A stretch of 64,000 nucleotides of DNA from CAVPUA01 sp963708805 (GTDB lineage: Bacteria > Actinomycetota > Actinomycetes > Mycobacteriales > Jatrophihabitantaceae). Location: positions 186,001 through 250,000 of the forward strand of contig CAVPUA010000001.1 of the NCBI GenBank assembly GCA_963708805.1, given 5' to 3'. The notes below the pieces were generated by a model. The model was given only the letters and a program-made list of their open reading frames with translations, did not search any database and was not told where the DNA came from. The stretch's first letter is position 1. Each line of letters starts with the position of its first letter. Both the position numbers and the translations under genes were made by a program. Shown piece after piece: positions 52,204 to 61,710 of this stretch.

Positions 52204-53620
52204 GATCACCATGATCCACCCGGCCGTTGGCGGTCTCAGCCGAGTTGGAGACCCAGTGGGCCGTCGCCGTCGGCGTCGACCCGGTCCCGGAGTAGTGCGC
52301 GAACTGGCCCCACTCGAGCAGGACCTTTCCGGTCCAGACCATGACGGGCGCCTGCCCAGCCCCGCTGGGGCTCTCGGCGAGCCTGGTCCAGATGTTCGTG
52401 GCCGGATCCCAGACGGCTGACTGGCCGTTGACCTGGGTGCCGGTGATGCCCGTGCTGTTCAGCGCCAGCATGGCGGCACCGGTCCACAGATAGGTAGGAC
52501 TCGTGTCGTCGACCGGTCCGTGCGCGATGACCGCCGCGGCTCCGGTCGCCGGGTTCACTCTGAGGCCGGTTCGGTTCGTGACCATCGGTCCGGCGCACCC
52601 GCCGCAGAAGGGCTGAGCCGCCGGGAAGAGCACCTCGCCGCCGGTCCAGAGCGGCGCGTCGGCCGCCCTGAGTTCCTTCGGGGCGAGATGGTTCGCGACC
52701 CAGCGTCGGGCGGTGATCTGGTAGGTGAATCCCTCGATGCCGAAGGTAGTGGTGGACTCGTTGGCCGTGACCACCGTCGTGTGGGCCCAGGACGCCCACA
52801 GATAGACGGTGGTCCCCGTCGAGATGGCCGAGATCGCCTCCGCGCCCTGTCCGGCCGGGAGGGTGAGATCAGGCAGCCGGGTCCACCTGCCGGTGTCCAG
52901 GTCGTAGGACTGGGCGTTGACGACCGCACTGTCATCGGCCGCGCTCAGCAGAATGACGGCGTCGCCGACAACGGCAGCCTGGGCCTGGTGGTACGCCGTG
53001 ATCGGCGGCTTCGGCAACGAACGCCACGAATGCGAGGCTGGGGTGTAGAGCGCGCCGTCGTCGACCTCGGCATTCGTGCTGTTCGAGTAGCCGCCCCAGA
53101 TGAACAAAGAACTGCCGGTCCAGACCGAGATCGGATTCGATCGCGGCGACAGCGGCGACGCCGGCAGCATCGACCACGTCCGAGTCTGCGGATCGTAGGC
53201 CGCGCCGTCGTTGTAGCTGGCGTTTTGGTCAGTGCCACTGTCGCCACCCCAGATCAGCAGTTGGGATCCCGTCCAGGCGCTGACAGCTTCGACGCGGCCC
53301 TGGATCGGTGCGACCGGAAGAGTGCTCCAGCGGGCTTGGGCGAGGGAGTGGGCTGTCGCCGCCATAGTGGCCGATGGTGTTGCCGACCCGGTGACCGTCG
53401 GTGTGGCCGCCGAATCTCGATGCCGAGTGCCGTTGCTGACGAGGGCCACGACCAAGGCGATGGTCAACACGCCGGCCGCTGCGCTCGACGCACCGGCGTA
53501 GGCCCGGCGCCGGCGTTGCCGACGGGCCGCGAAGCGACCCGAATCCGGGGGTGCGAACGTCGGTTCGACAAGATCGGCGGCCCGAGTGAGCAGTCGCGTG
53601 ACGAGCTGGCCCTCATCCAT
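52067..53620 (-). CDS. Kelch/galactose-oxidase-like membrane protein, putative SigE-partner anti-sigma
   Basis: ATG 53620 (MDEGQLVTRLLTRAADLVEP) opens a 517-codon protein: a short cytoplasmic N-terminus, one membrane helix (AGVLTIALVVALVSNG), and a large external beta-propeller of kelch-like repeats (SAWTGSQLLIWGG, SVWTGSSLFIWGG, VWTGKVLLEWGQ). The tail from about 52240 is low-quality and overlaps the epoxide hydrolase; a frame break near 52240 would end it LGLQLG at 52236. It overlaps the sigma gene by 8 bases, the arrangement of sigma/anti-sigma pairs; the N-terminal domain may bind the sigma factor (inference). Confidence 0.65.
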   Translation of the reverse strand: MDEGQLVTRLLTRAADLVEPTFAPPDSGRFAARRQRRRRAYAGASSAAAGVLTIALVVALVSNGTRHRDSAATPTVTGSATPSATMAATAHSLAQARWSTLPVAPIQGRVEAVSAWTGSQLLIWGGDSGTDQNASYNDGAAYDPQTRTWSMLPASPLSPRSNPISVWTGSSLFIWGGYSNSTNAEVDDGALYTPASHSWRSLPKPPITAYHQAQAAVVGDAVILLSAADDSAVVNAQSYDLDTGRWTRLPDLTLPAGQGAEAISAISTGTTVYLWASWAHTTVVTANESTTTFGIEGFTYQITARRWVANHLAPKELRAADAPLWTGGEVLFPAAQPFCGGCAGPMVTNRTGLRVNPATGAAAVIAHGPVDDTSPTYLWTGAAMLALNSTGITGTQVNGQSAVWDPATNIWTRLAESPSGAGQAPVMVWTGKVLLEWGQFAHYSGTGSTPTATAHWVSNSAETANGRVDHGDHEVVAGQRRPTSTIFIAGCARPGGPRGGPSNRGQREPIPMSSDGC

Positions 53621-54134
53621 CGTGAGCCTCTTCCTGAGTTGAGTCGGAGAGAAGTCCGGTTGCTCGCAACGCACTTAGCCCACGACTGGTACGGCTCTTC
53701 ACGGTGCCTACGGAACAGCCGAGCACCGACGCGGTCTCGGCTTCGGACAGGTCGTCGTAGAACCTGAGGACCAGCACCGCGCGCTGCGCGTACGGCAGCT
53801 GCGACAGCGCGACCCGCGTGTCGATGGCCTCGTCCACCGCCGCCGACGCGTCGGCGCTGAACTCGCGGAGTTCGACCAACTCGTCCGGCGTCTCACCGCG
53901 CCACCGGCGACGCGACCACCGCCCGGCCAGGCGGATCATCGTCTTGCGGGTGTACGCCTCAGCCGCCTCGAGGGCCCGCAGGCGATCCCAGGCCAGGAAC
54001 GTCCGGTAGAGGGCCGACTGGACGAGGTCCTCGGCGCGCCCATGATCGCCGAGGAGGAGCGATGCCGATCGGACCAAGGTCGCGTAGCGGACGGTGGCGA
54101 ACTCGTCGAACGTCCTGAGCGACCGCTCCGCCAT
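53613..54134 (-). CDS. SigE-type ECF sigma factor
   Basis: A 173-residue ECF sigma factor of the SigE-type (SigE39-like) group. Region 2: FATVRYATLVRSASLLLGD, GRAEDLVQSALYRTFLAWD; region 4: LSQLPYAQRAVLVLRFYDDL, SEAETASVLGCSVGTVKSRT. ATG 54134 (MAERSLRTFDEF) has GGGGAG; a TTG at 54179 is a longer alternative. Translation coupling to the kelch membrane protein suggests membrane-signalled regulation. Confidence 0.85.
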   Translation of the reverse strand: MAERSLRTFDEFATVRYATLVRSASLLLGDHGRAEDLVQSALYRTFLAWDRLRALEAAEAYTRKTMIRLAGRWSRRRWRGETPDELVELREFSADASAAVDEAIDTRVALSQLPYAQRAVLVLRFYDDLSEAETASVLGCSVGTVKSRTSRGLSALRATGLLSDSTQEEAHDG

Positions 54135-54264
54135 GGACGCTCCCCACTCGCCGTCGACACGATTCTCGTTCGGACACAACTAAAGAGGCATCACGTCACC
54201 CGTTCGGTTCCATGGTTGCGCACATTCGTACGCTGGTGACCTGCCGACCAGCCAGGAGTCCGCC

Positions 54265-55275
54265 GTGGCGTTGAGCGATTTCCCCCGCTATTCACTGCTG
54301 TTCGGCCCGAGTCCGATCCACCCGCTGGATCGGTTGACCGCCCACCTCGGCGGCGCGACGATCTGGGCCAAGCGCGAGGACTGCAACTCGGGGTTGGCCT
54401 TCGGTGGCAACAAGACGCGCAAGCTGGAGTACCTCGTTCCCGACGCGCTTGCCCAGGGTGCAACGCATCTCGTGTCGATCGGCGGCGTGCAGTCGAATCA
54501 CACGCGACAGGTGGCAGCGGTCGCGGCCAAGCTCGGGCTCAAAGCCCGCCTGGTCCAGGAGAGCTGGGTCGACTGGCCGGACGCGGTCAACGACCGGGTC
54601 GGCAACATCTTGCTTTCGAGGATCATGGGCGCTCACGTCGAACTCGTCGAGGCCGGGTTCGGCATCGGCTTCAAGGAGAGCTGGGCGAACGCCCTCGACG
54701 AGATTCGCCGCGGAGGCGGTGTTCCGTACGCGATTCCGGCCGGCGCGTCCGACCATCGGCTGGGTGGGCTCGGTTTTGCGAACTGGGCCGACGAGGTCGC
54801 CCGACAAGAAGAGGAACTCGGCGTCTTCTTCGACACGATCATCGTCTGCAGCGTCACCGGATCCACCCATGCCGGCATGATCGCCGGCTTCGCCGGTCAG
54901 CCGCGAGCCCGGCGCGTGCTGGGCATCGATGCATCGGCGAAGATCGACGAGACCCGCGCGCAGGTCGAGAAGATCGCGCGCAACACCGCCGCGCTCATCG
55001 GATTGGGCCGCGAGCTGCGCGATGACGAGATCACCGTGCTCGACGGCTGGGCCGGGAACTACTACGGCATTCCCGTGCAGTCGACGTTGGACGCGATCCG
55101 CCTGACCGGCAGTCTCGAAGGCGTGATCATCGACCCGGTGTACGAGGGCAAGTCGATGGCCGCGTTGATCGACCTGGTGACGTCCGGTGAGATCGGCCCC
55201 GACTCGAACGTCCTCTACGCGCACCTCGGCGGACAGCCGGCGATCAACGCCTACAGCGCGCTGTTCAGGTCGTGA
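54265..55275 (+). CDS. acdS: 1-aminocyclopropane-1-carboxylate deaminase
   Basis: A 336-residue PLP enzyme that opens the ring of ACC, the ethylene precursor of plants, to 2-oxobutyrate and ammonia. GGNKTRKLEYL carries the PLP Lys, GGVQSNHTRQV the nucleophile region, and DPVYEGKSMAALIDL keeps the Tyr-Glu pair that separates ACC deaminase from D-cysteine desulfhydrase. LYAHLGGQPAINAY supplies the Leu that also marks acdS. GTG 54265 follows AGGAG. Suggests contact with plants or their residues. Confidence 0.9.
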   Translation: MALSDFPRYSLLFGPSPIHPLDRLTAHLGGATIWAKREDCNSGLAFGGNKTRKLEYLVPDALAQGATHLVSIGGVQSNHTRQVAAVAAKLGLKARLVQESWVDWPDAVNDRVGNILLSRIMGAHVELVEAGFGIGFKESWANALDEIRRGGGVPYAIPAGASDHRLGGLGFANWADEVARQEEELGVFFDTIIVCSVTGSTHAGMIAGFAGQPRARRVLGIDASAKIDETRAQVEKIARNTAALIGLGRELRDDEITVLDGWAGNYYGIPVQSTLDAIRLTGSLEGVIIDPVYEGKSMAALIDLVTSGEIGPDSNVLYAHLGGQPAINAYSALFRS

Positions 55276-55354
55276 CCAGTTCGAGGGTGATGGTGAGACT
55301 CGCGCCCTCGTCGACGTCCTCGGCCATCACCGACGGATCTGCCAGGCTGGCAGC

Positions 55355-56146
55355 GTGTCGATCGAGCGGGGAATCGCGGGCCGGCTGCCCTACGCCGCCG
55401 TGGGCGCCGGCCGCCCGGTCGCGTTCCTCGCCGGCGGTTCGCCGACGACCGGAGTCGCGGGGGACGGATTCGTGCGGGCCGTGCTGGGGCCGCTCGGCGC
55501 GGTGAAGGATCGCCGGCTGATCGTCTTCAACCGTCGCCCGGACCTACCGGCCGACCTGACGATGCGCGACCTCGCGGTGGAGCAGGCCGACGCAATCCGT
55601 CAGCTGGGGGCACCGATGGACGTCATCGGCGTGTCGACGGGAGGCAGCATCGCCCAGCAGGTCGCCGCTGATCATCCCGACGCCGTCCGGCGCCTCGTCG
55701 TGCTGAGTTCGGCCTGCCGGCTGGGACCACTCGGCCGGCGACTACAGGCCGAGGTTGCGGCCGAGTTGCGCGAGCGGCACCTGCGCCGGGCCGTCGGCAT
55801 CGGGGCCGGCGCCATCGCGCCCCGCGGATTGCGCTCGATCGGGCGCGGAGTCGGCTGGGTGGCCGCCCGTCGGGCCATCCCGTCCGAACGCGCCGCCGCC
55901 GATCTCCTGGCCACGCTCGACGCCGAGGACGCATTCGATCTGGCGACGTGCGCGCCGGTGACGGCGCCGACCTTGATCATCGGAGGGGGTCGCGACCGTT
56001 TCTACAGCCCGGAGCTGTTCGCCGAGACCGCGGCGTTGATCGCCGGAAGCCAGCTCCACGTGTTCGCCGATCGCGGCCATGTCACCGTCATGCGCGATCG
56101 CCGGGCCCAGGCGATGATCGCCGGCTTCCTCAACTGGCGCGGATGA
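55355..56146 (+). CDS. Alpha/beta hydrolase
   Basis: A 263-residue hydrolase. Start GTG 55355 gives VSIERGIAGRLPYAAVGAG; an in-frame extension upstream runs into the acdS tail and is unlikely. Nucleophile elbow IGVSTGGSIAQQVAADHP, and a late His in VFADRGHVTVMRD. Typical of serine hydrolases, e.g. carboxylesterases or epoxidase partners. It is convergent with the UTP-glucose-type gene, overlapping by 17 bases. Confidence 0.8.
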   Translation: MSIERGIAGRLPYAAVGAGRPVAFLAGGSPTTGVAGDGFVRAVLGPLGAVKDRRLIVFNRRPDLPADLTMRDLAVEQADAIRQLGAPMDVIGVSTGGSIAQQVAADHPDAVRRLVVLSSACRLGPLGRRLQAEVAAELRERHLRRAVGIGAGAIAPRGLRSIGRGVGWVAARRAIPSERAAADLLATLDAEDAFDLATCAPVTAPTLIIGGGRDRFYSPELFAETAALIAGSQLHVFADRGHVTVMRDRRAQAMIAGFLNWRG

Positions 56147-57482
56147 CCACGTCGCCCGACATCGCCACCGCACCGGCGAACGTCACGTCCCCCTCGACCG
56201 TGAGGCGGTGGCAATCCACCAGCGACACCGGGCCGTCGGGGAAGCGGGCGTCGAAGTCGTCGATCAACCGGTAAAAGCGTGGATCGAGATCGACGATCGG
56301 GTCCTGGCCGACCTCGCGACCCGGGGCGACGCCGACGGTGAAGTCGTCGGCCAGCCGATAGGCGTCCGAGCGGATGACCAGGAGGTCGTTGGTCGTTTTG
56401 ACCGGGACGAAGCGTGAGCGGTCGACGACGATCGATCGGGCGCCGTCGAAGCACTGGATCGCCGCACCCATCGCCGACTCGACCTGGATCACCGCCGGTG
56501 AGCTCGAGTCACGCGGATCGAGGGTCTTGCGGTTCTTGATCATCGGCAGGTCGAGCACTCCGCCCGACGCGTCGAGCTGTTCGCGCAGCCGGTCGAGGTC
56601 GATCCAGATGTTGTTCGTGTTCATGTAGCGGTAGCGGTCGAGATCGCCGAGCGCGTCCAGGTCGGCCGGCGCGGTCTGCGCCGTCTCGCGCAGGATCAAC
56701 CGGCCGTCGCTCTTGCGCCGCGCGAGGTGGCCGCCCTTGCGGTCGGACGCGGTCCGCCGGCACGACTCGATGACGAAGGGGACGCCGCCGGCGGCCATCC
56801 AGGCCGGGATCCGCGGGTCGAACGTCGCCCCGAGGTTGTCGGAGTTCGAGCAGAACGCGAATCGGTAGCCCCCGGCCAGCAGGCGGTCGAGCAGGCCGCC
56901 GCCGGATAGCGCCGCGTAGAGATCGCCGTGACCGGGTGGGCACCATTCGAGCTCAGGATCGGCCGGCCACTGCGCCGGCTCGAGGGACTCCTCGATCAGC
57001 TTCGGCACCCGGTTCTGCAGGAAGTCGAGCGGCAGGTCCTCGACCGCCAGATCGGGATAGGCGGCGACGGCCGCCACGAAGTCGTCGTGCGTCCGGAAGC
57101 TGTTCATGAAGATCATCGGCAGGCGGGCGTCGTCGTGACGGCGACGATGCAGCACTTGCCGGACCATGATGTCGAAGAACGTCAGGCCGTCCTTGACGGG
57201 CAACAGCGACTTGGCCTGCTCGATACCCATCGACGTGCCCAGCCCGCCGTTGAGCTTGATGATCACGCTGCCGGCGCTCGCGTCGGCCAGTGCCTGGGGC
57301 GATACGACGACGTCCGCCAGCTGATCGAGATCGCCCAGCGGATCGATGTCGGACTCGGCGATCAGGCCCGACTCGTTGTCCTCGAGTTGGCGGTAGAAGC
57401 GGGTGAACGACTCGATCGCGGCCGCGTCGACATCGGCGTCGGCCATCTTCTCGCGCGCCGCGCGCAGGCCCTGCTCACTCAT
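56130..57482 (-). CDS. UTP-hexose-1-phosphate uridylyltransferase (eukaryote-like UDPGP family)
   Basis: A 450-residue intact enzyme. Core motif IIKLNGGLGTSMGIEQAKS (nucleotide binding), MNSFRTHDDFVAAV, WCPPGHGDLYAALSGGGLLD, FCSNSDNLGATFDPRI, YRYMNTNNIWIDLDRL. This eukaryote-like UDPGP family activates sugar-1-phosphates to UDP-sugars for glycogen, exopolysaccharide or cell wall. ATG 57482. It is convergent with the alpha/beta hydrolase gene, overlapping by 17 bases. Confidence 0.92.
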   Translation of the reverse strand: MSEQGLRAAREKMADADVDAAAIESFTRFYRQLEDNESGLIAESDIDPLGDLDQLADVVVSPQALADASAGSVIIKLNGGLGTSMGIEQAKSLLPVKDGLTFFDIMVRQVLHRRRHDDARLPMIFMNSFRTHDDFVAAVAAYPDLAVEDLPLDFLQNRVPKLIEESLEPAQWPADPELEWCPPGHGDLYAALSGGGLLDRLLAGGYRFAFCSNSDNLGATFDPRIPAWMAAGGVPFVIESCRRTASDRKGGHLARRKSDGRLILRETAQTAPADLDALGDLDRYRYMNTNNIWIDLDRLREQLDASGGVLDLPMIKNRKTLDPRDSSSPAVIQVESAMGAAIQCFDGARSIVVDRSRFVPVKTTNDLLVIRSDAYRLADDFTVGVAPGREVGQDPIVDLDPRFYRLIDDFDARFPDGPVSLVDCHRLTVEGDVTFAGAVAMSGDVVIRAS

Positions 57483-57507
57483 GGAGCTAGGTAATCACAT
57501 GCCTGCC

Positions 57508-58344
57508 TCAGGCGCCGGGGAATGCCTCGCGCAAGATCGCGTTCGTGGCGTCGGCGGTGATGCGCGCCGCCTCGGTCACCGGCAACTGGGCCATCCGGGT
57601 CGAGATCACCTCTACCCCGAGCGGAGCGGTGACGCCGTTCTCGGCGAGCACCTGCAGGAAGTGCACCAGCTGGAACTCGCCCTCGCCCGGCACCAGCCGC
57701 TCGAAGGTCTGTTCGTAGAGCGTTCCCTCGCCGCTGAGCAGGCCATCGTCGAACTGCAGCGACACGACCAGTTCGGGCGGCAGGGCCCGGAGTTGATCGT
57801 CGGACGCCGCGCCCCGGAAGTGGTGCCAGCTGTCGACCTGGACGCCGCCGTTCGGACGGCCCGCCCGCTGCACGATCTCGCGCGCATGGTCGGCGTCGGG
57901 CACCTCGGTCCAGGGCAGGAACTCCAGCGCGATTCGCAGACCGTGTTCGGCGGCCCGGTCGCACACGCCCGGCGAACAACTCGGCCGAGCGGTCCAGCGG
58001 CCCCAGCAGCCCAGCGCCGGTAACCGTCAGGTGCCGCCCGCCCAGTGCATCGGCCAGCTCGTAGATCTCGGTCTCGTGCTGACGGGACTTGGCGATCGTC
58101 GCGTCGTCCGAACCCCATCCCGAAAGCACTTCGAGCTCGCTGAGCGTGGATGCCGTTGTCGGCCAGGATCTTGGTCAGGTCGGCGTCGGTCAGACCCTGC
58201 TCGAGCGCCTGGTTGCGGTGCCGCGGACGCAGGCCGATCCCGCCGTAGCCGGCGGCGGCCGCGGCCACCACCCGGTCCTCGAAACTCGGCGTCGGGCGAG
58301 GTCATCGTGCACAGCATCAGCTGCTCGAACGGTCCGGCACTCAT
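57508..58344 (-). CDS. Sugar phosphate isomerase/epimerase-like TIM-barrel protein, frameshifted
   Basis: TIM-barrel protein of about 278 codons in four pieces: MSAGPFEQLMLCTMTSPDAE, AAAAGYGGIGLRPRHRNQA, GGRHLTVTGAGLLGPLDRS, and AAEHGLRIALEFLPWTEVPD leading to GGVQVDSWHHFRGA (the metal-His strand) and VEVISTRMAQLP. Breaks near 58270, 58130, 57985 and 57965. Metal-dependent aldose-ketose isomerase or dehydratase; substrate unknown. RBS AAGGAG before ATG 58344. It follows the acyl-CoA ligase on the same strand, so a degradative route is likely. Confidence 0.7.
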
Positions 58345-58363
58345 CGATGATCTCCTTCGAGTG

Positions 58364-59917
58364 TCAGACCTGGACGTCGCGGTCGGCCCAGTAGGGCGCC
58401 CTCAGCTCGCGCTTCAGGATCTTGCCGGTGGGCGCCTTGGGAAGCGCGCCACGAAGTCGACCGAGCGGGGCTTCTGGTAGGAGGCCAGGTGCTCGCGCGC
58501 CGTCGCGATGATCTCGGCCTCGGTGGCGGTCGTCCCCGGCTTGAGCACGACGACCGCCTTGACCGCCTCGCCCCACTCGTCGTCCGGGATACCGATCACC
58601 GCGCACTCCAGGACGGCCGGGTGCTGGGCGATGGCCTCTTCGACCTGCGCGCTGTAGATGTTCTCGCCGCCCGAAATGATCATGTCCTTGGCCCGGTCGA
58701 CGATGAAGATGTAGCTGTCCTCGTCCCAGGCCGCCAGGTCGCCCGTCCACATCCAGCCGTCGCGCAGCGTCTGGCGCATTCAGGTCCGGACGGTTGTAGT
58801 AGCCGAGCATGTTGGCGTCGGACTGCACCACGATCTCGCCCGTCGTCCGCCCGTCCCTGGGCACCTCGCGGCCGTCCGGATCGACGATCCGCACCCGGCT
58901 GACGAACACCTCTCGGCCGCACGAGCGCAGCCGCTGTGCGTTGATTCCCCTTACCGCATCGGCATGATCCTCTTGCGAGAGCACGCACATGGTGGTGCCC
59001 TCGGTCTGCCCGTAGGCGTGGATCAGACGTGCACGGGAACGAGTCGAGCGCGGCCCGCACGATGCGCGAGGGCATCGGGCCGCCGCCGTACTGGATGTTG
59101 CGCAGGCTCGACAGGTCGTAGCCGCCGAAGTCCGGCACCGACATCATCCAGTTGAGCATCGTGGTGATGCCGAGGAACGCCGATACGCGCTCGGCCTCGA
59201 TGATCTCGCAGCGCCTGCTTGGCCTCGAAGTTGACCAGCACGAGCGGGCAGCCGTGCTTCATGTAGTTCATCGAGAGGACGACCGGGATGTGGAACATCT
59301 GGCCGGTCAGCATGTAGACGTCGCTGGGGACGATGCGCTCGGCGACGGTCTGGTTGAGCATGCCCATCGACGCGCTGTAGTGCGAGTGCAGCGCGCCCTT
59401 CGACTCGCCCGTCGTGCCGCCGGTGTAGAGGATGAAGAACGGATCGTCGCCACCGATCTTGCTCGACCAGGCCGGCTCGTCGCCCGTGGCCGCCGCCACC
59501 AGCTCCTCGTACGTTCCGTCGCCCTCGCCGGTCTGCAGCCAGTGCGGGATGTCGACCAGGCGCTGCAGCTCGGCCGCCACGTCGCGGAACTCGGGGGCGA
59601 CGACGATCGCCTGCGGGCGCGGCGTCCTCGAGCAGGCGGGCCAGCTCGGGCACGGCCAGTCGCCAGTTGAGCGGCTGCAGGACCAGACCGGCCCGGCCGG
59701 CCGCGTAGAACAGCTCCTGGTACTCGATGCTGTTCTTGCTCAGCACCGCCATCCGGTCGCCGGTCTGCAGGCCGAGCGCCCGCAGGCCGTTGGCCAGCCG
59801 CCGGACCCGCTCGTCGAGGGTGGCCCAGCTCATCCGTCGGTCGTTGGGTACGTCGTAGATCGCCTGCCCGCGCGGGGTCAGCGCCGCCCACTTGGCCGGG
59901 ATCAGTCCTTGGTTCAT
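58364..59917 (-). CDS. AMP-forming acyl-CoA ligase (fatty-acid-CoA ligase-like), frameshifted
   Basis: About 518 codons in several frames. Start ATG 59917 (MNQGLIPAKWAALTPRGQ); GTG 59926 alternative. Adenylation motifs: ILYTGGTTGESKGALHSH, AYGQTEGTTMCVLS, WTGDLAAWDEDSYIFIVDRA, KDMIISGGENIYSAQVEEA and the C-terminal APTGKILKRELR. It activates a carboxylic acid with ATP and CoA. Frame breaks near 59620, 59210, 59030, 58780 and 58440. It is divergent from two similar ligases, with a palindrome in the spacer. Confidence 0.8.
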
Positions 59918-59976
59918 CGAGCGCACGCCGACACTCTGCCCATCAGGACCTAGCCCAGTACCAGGCTTTCGCTCTA

Positions 59977-60008
59977 GATATTCCTACCAAACGACTGGTA
60001 GGAATATC
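59977..60008. promoter_or_regulatory. 13-6-13 palindrome between divergent acyl-CoA ligase operons
   Basis: GATATTCCTACCA-AACGAC-TGGTAGGAATATC is a perfect 13-base inverted repeat with a 6-base core. It lies 31 bases before the ATG at 60040 and about 60 from the reverse ATG at 59917. The core pattern ACCAAACG-x2-TGGT resembles operators of TetR regulators of acyl-CoA genes in actinobacteria. The binding protein is not encoded next to it. Confidence 0.75.
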
Positions 60009-60039
60009 GGCGACAGCGACCGCATCGAGGAGGCTGACG

Positions 60040-61710
60040 ATGATCTCTCCGGAAGGCCTGACCATCTCGGGCCTGATCGACGCCGGTGACGCGCCCGACT
60101 ACGAGGCCTGGTGTTCTCCGACGCCCGGCTCACCCGCCGGCAGGTGCGCGCCGAGTCGATCCGGCTGGCCAAGGGGCTGCTGGCGTTGGGCGTCGGTCCT
60201 GGCGATCACGTCGGCATCCTGATGCGGGGCGGCGCGCAGATGGTGCTGTTCATCTTGGCCGTCGCCCGGGTCGGGGCCGTGGCCGTCCCGATCAACGACC
60301 GATTCAAGTCCTTCGAGCTCGGCTTCGTCGCGTCGGACTCCGACATGCGGGTCCTGCTCGTCGCCGACGAGTTCGCCGACCTGCTCGACGACGCCCTGCC
60401 CTCGCTCGCCGCGGCCCGCGCCGGGGCGCCTGCACCTGCGCGAGGCGCCGATGCTGCGCAACGTGGTCGTCCTCGGACGGGCAGGCCCGCGCCGGGCACG
60501 ACGGCCTGGGCCGCCGCGCTGGCCGCCGGCGAGCCGCCGTCGCGGACGCGGAGATCGACGCCGCGACGGCTGAGATCGAGCCGGACGACCCGTTCGTGAT
60601 CCTCTACACGTCGGGCACGACGTCGCGCCCGCGCGGCTGCGTCCACACTCACAGGAGCTTCGTCTTCCAGGGAGTCGCGCTCGGCACCCGGTCTGCGACT
60701 GACCTCGGCCGACACGTTCTGGACACCGTTGCCGTTCTTCCACGTCGGCGGTTTCGACGTGCTGCTTGTCGTCGATGGCGGCCGAGTGCCCGATGGTGCA
60801 CGTCGGGACCTTCGAGCCGGGCAAGGCGGTCGGCCAACTGCGAGACGAGCAGGTGACCGTCGCCTTCCCGGCGTTCGAGACGATCTGGCTGCCGATCCTG
60901 GACCACCCCGAGTTCTCGAAGGACGACGTGCCCGCGCTGCGCCTGGTGATCAACGTCGGCACGCCCGAGCGCATGCGGCTGATGGAGGCCGCGGGTGCCG
61001 CAGGCCGTCCAGATCTCGTGCACGGGCAGCACCGAGTCGGCCGGGTTCTGCTGCGTCGGCGAGATCGACGACACGCCTGAGGAGCGCGCGGCCTGGGCCG
61101 GCATGACGGTGGCCGGCATGGAGGGTCGCATCATCGATCCGGAGACGCGGCTCAGGAGCTGCCGCGCAACACACCGGGCGAGATGCAGTTCCGTGGCGTC
61201 TCGCGCGTCGTCGTACTACTACCGCGACCCGGCGCTGACGGCTGCGCGCATCGACGCCGACGGCTGGTACTCGACGGGTGATCAACTCGTCCAGGACGAG
61301 GCCGGCCGCTTCCGGTTCATCGGACGCCTCGGCGACATGCTCAAGGTCGGCGGTGAGAACGTGGCTCCGGCCGACGTCGAGAACTACCTGGCGACGCATC
61401 CGGCCGTGCACATGGTGCAGGTGGTCGGCGCGCCCGACGCCCGCTACGCCGAGGTGTGCGCGGCGTTCGTCGAGCTGGTGCCCGGGGCAGCACGGTCACC
61501 GAGGCGCGAACTGATCGACTTCTGCCTCGGGCGCATCGCCACCTACAAGGTGCCGCGCTACGTCGTGTTCGTGACCGAGTGGCCGATGTCAGGCACCAAG
61601 ATCCAGAAGTTCAAGCTGCGCGAGCAGATCACCGAGCAGCTGAAGCCGACGCCGGCATCACCGAGGCGCCGAAGCTCTACAGCCAGCGGGTCGCCCAGGA
61701 GGCGCGGTGA
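60040..61710 (+). CDS. Acyl-CoA ligase (CaiC-like), frameshifted
   Basis: Carnitine/crotonobetaine-CoA-ligase-type protein of about 556 codons across frame breaks near 60110, 60425, 60700, 60760, 61010, 61160, 61490 and 61655. Visible: VAVPINDRFKSFELGFVAS, FVILYTSGTTSRPRGCVHTH, AVQISCTGSTESAGFCCVGE, WYSTGDQLVQDEAGRFRFIG, DMLKVGGENVAPADVENYLA and EWPMSGTKIQKFKLRE (catalytic Lys). ATG 60040, after an AGGAGG-like tract. The gene overlaps the next ligase (GTGA at 61707). Confidence 0.75.
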
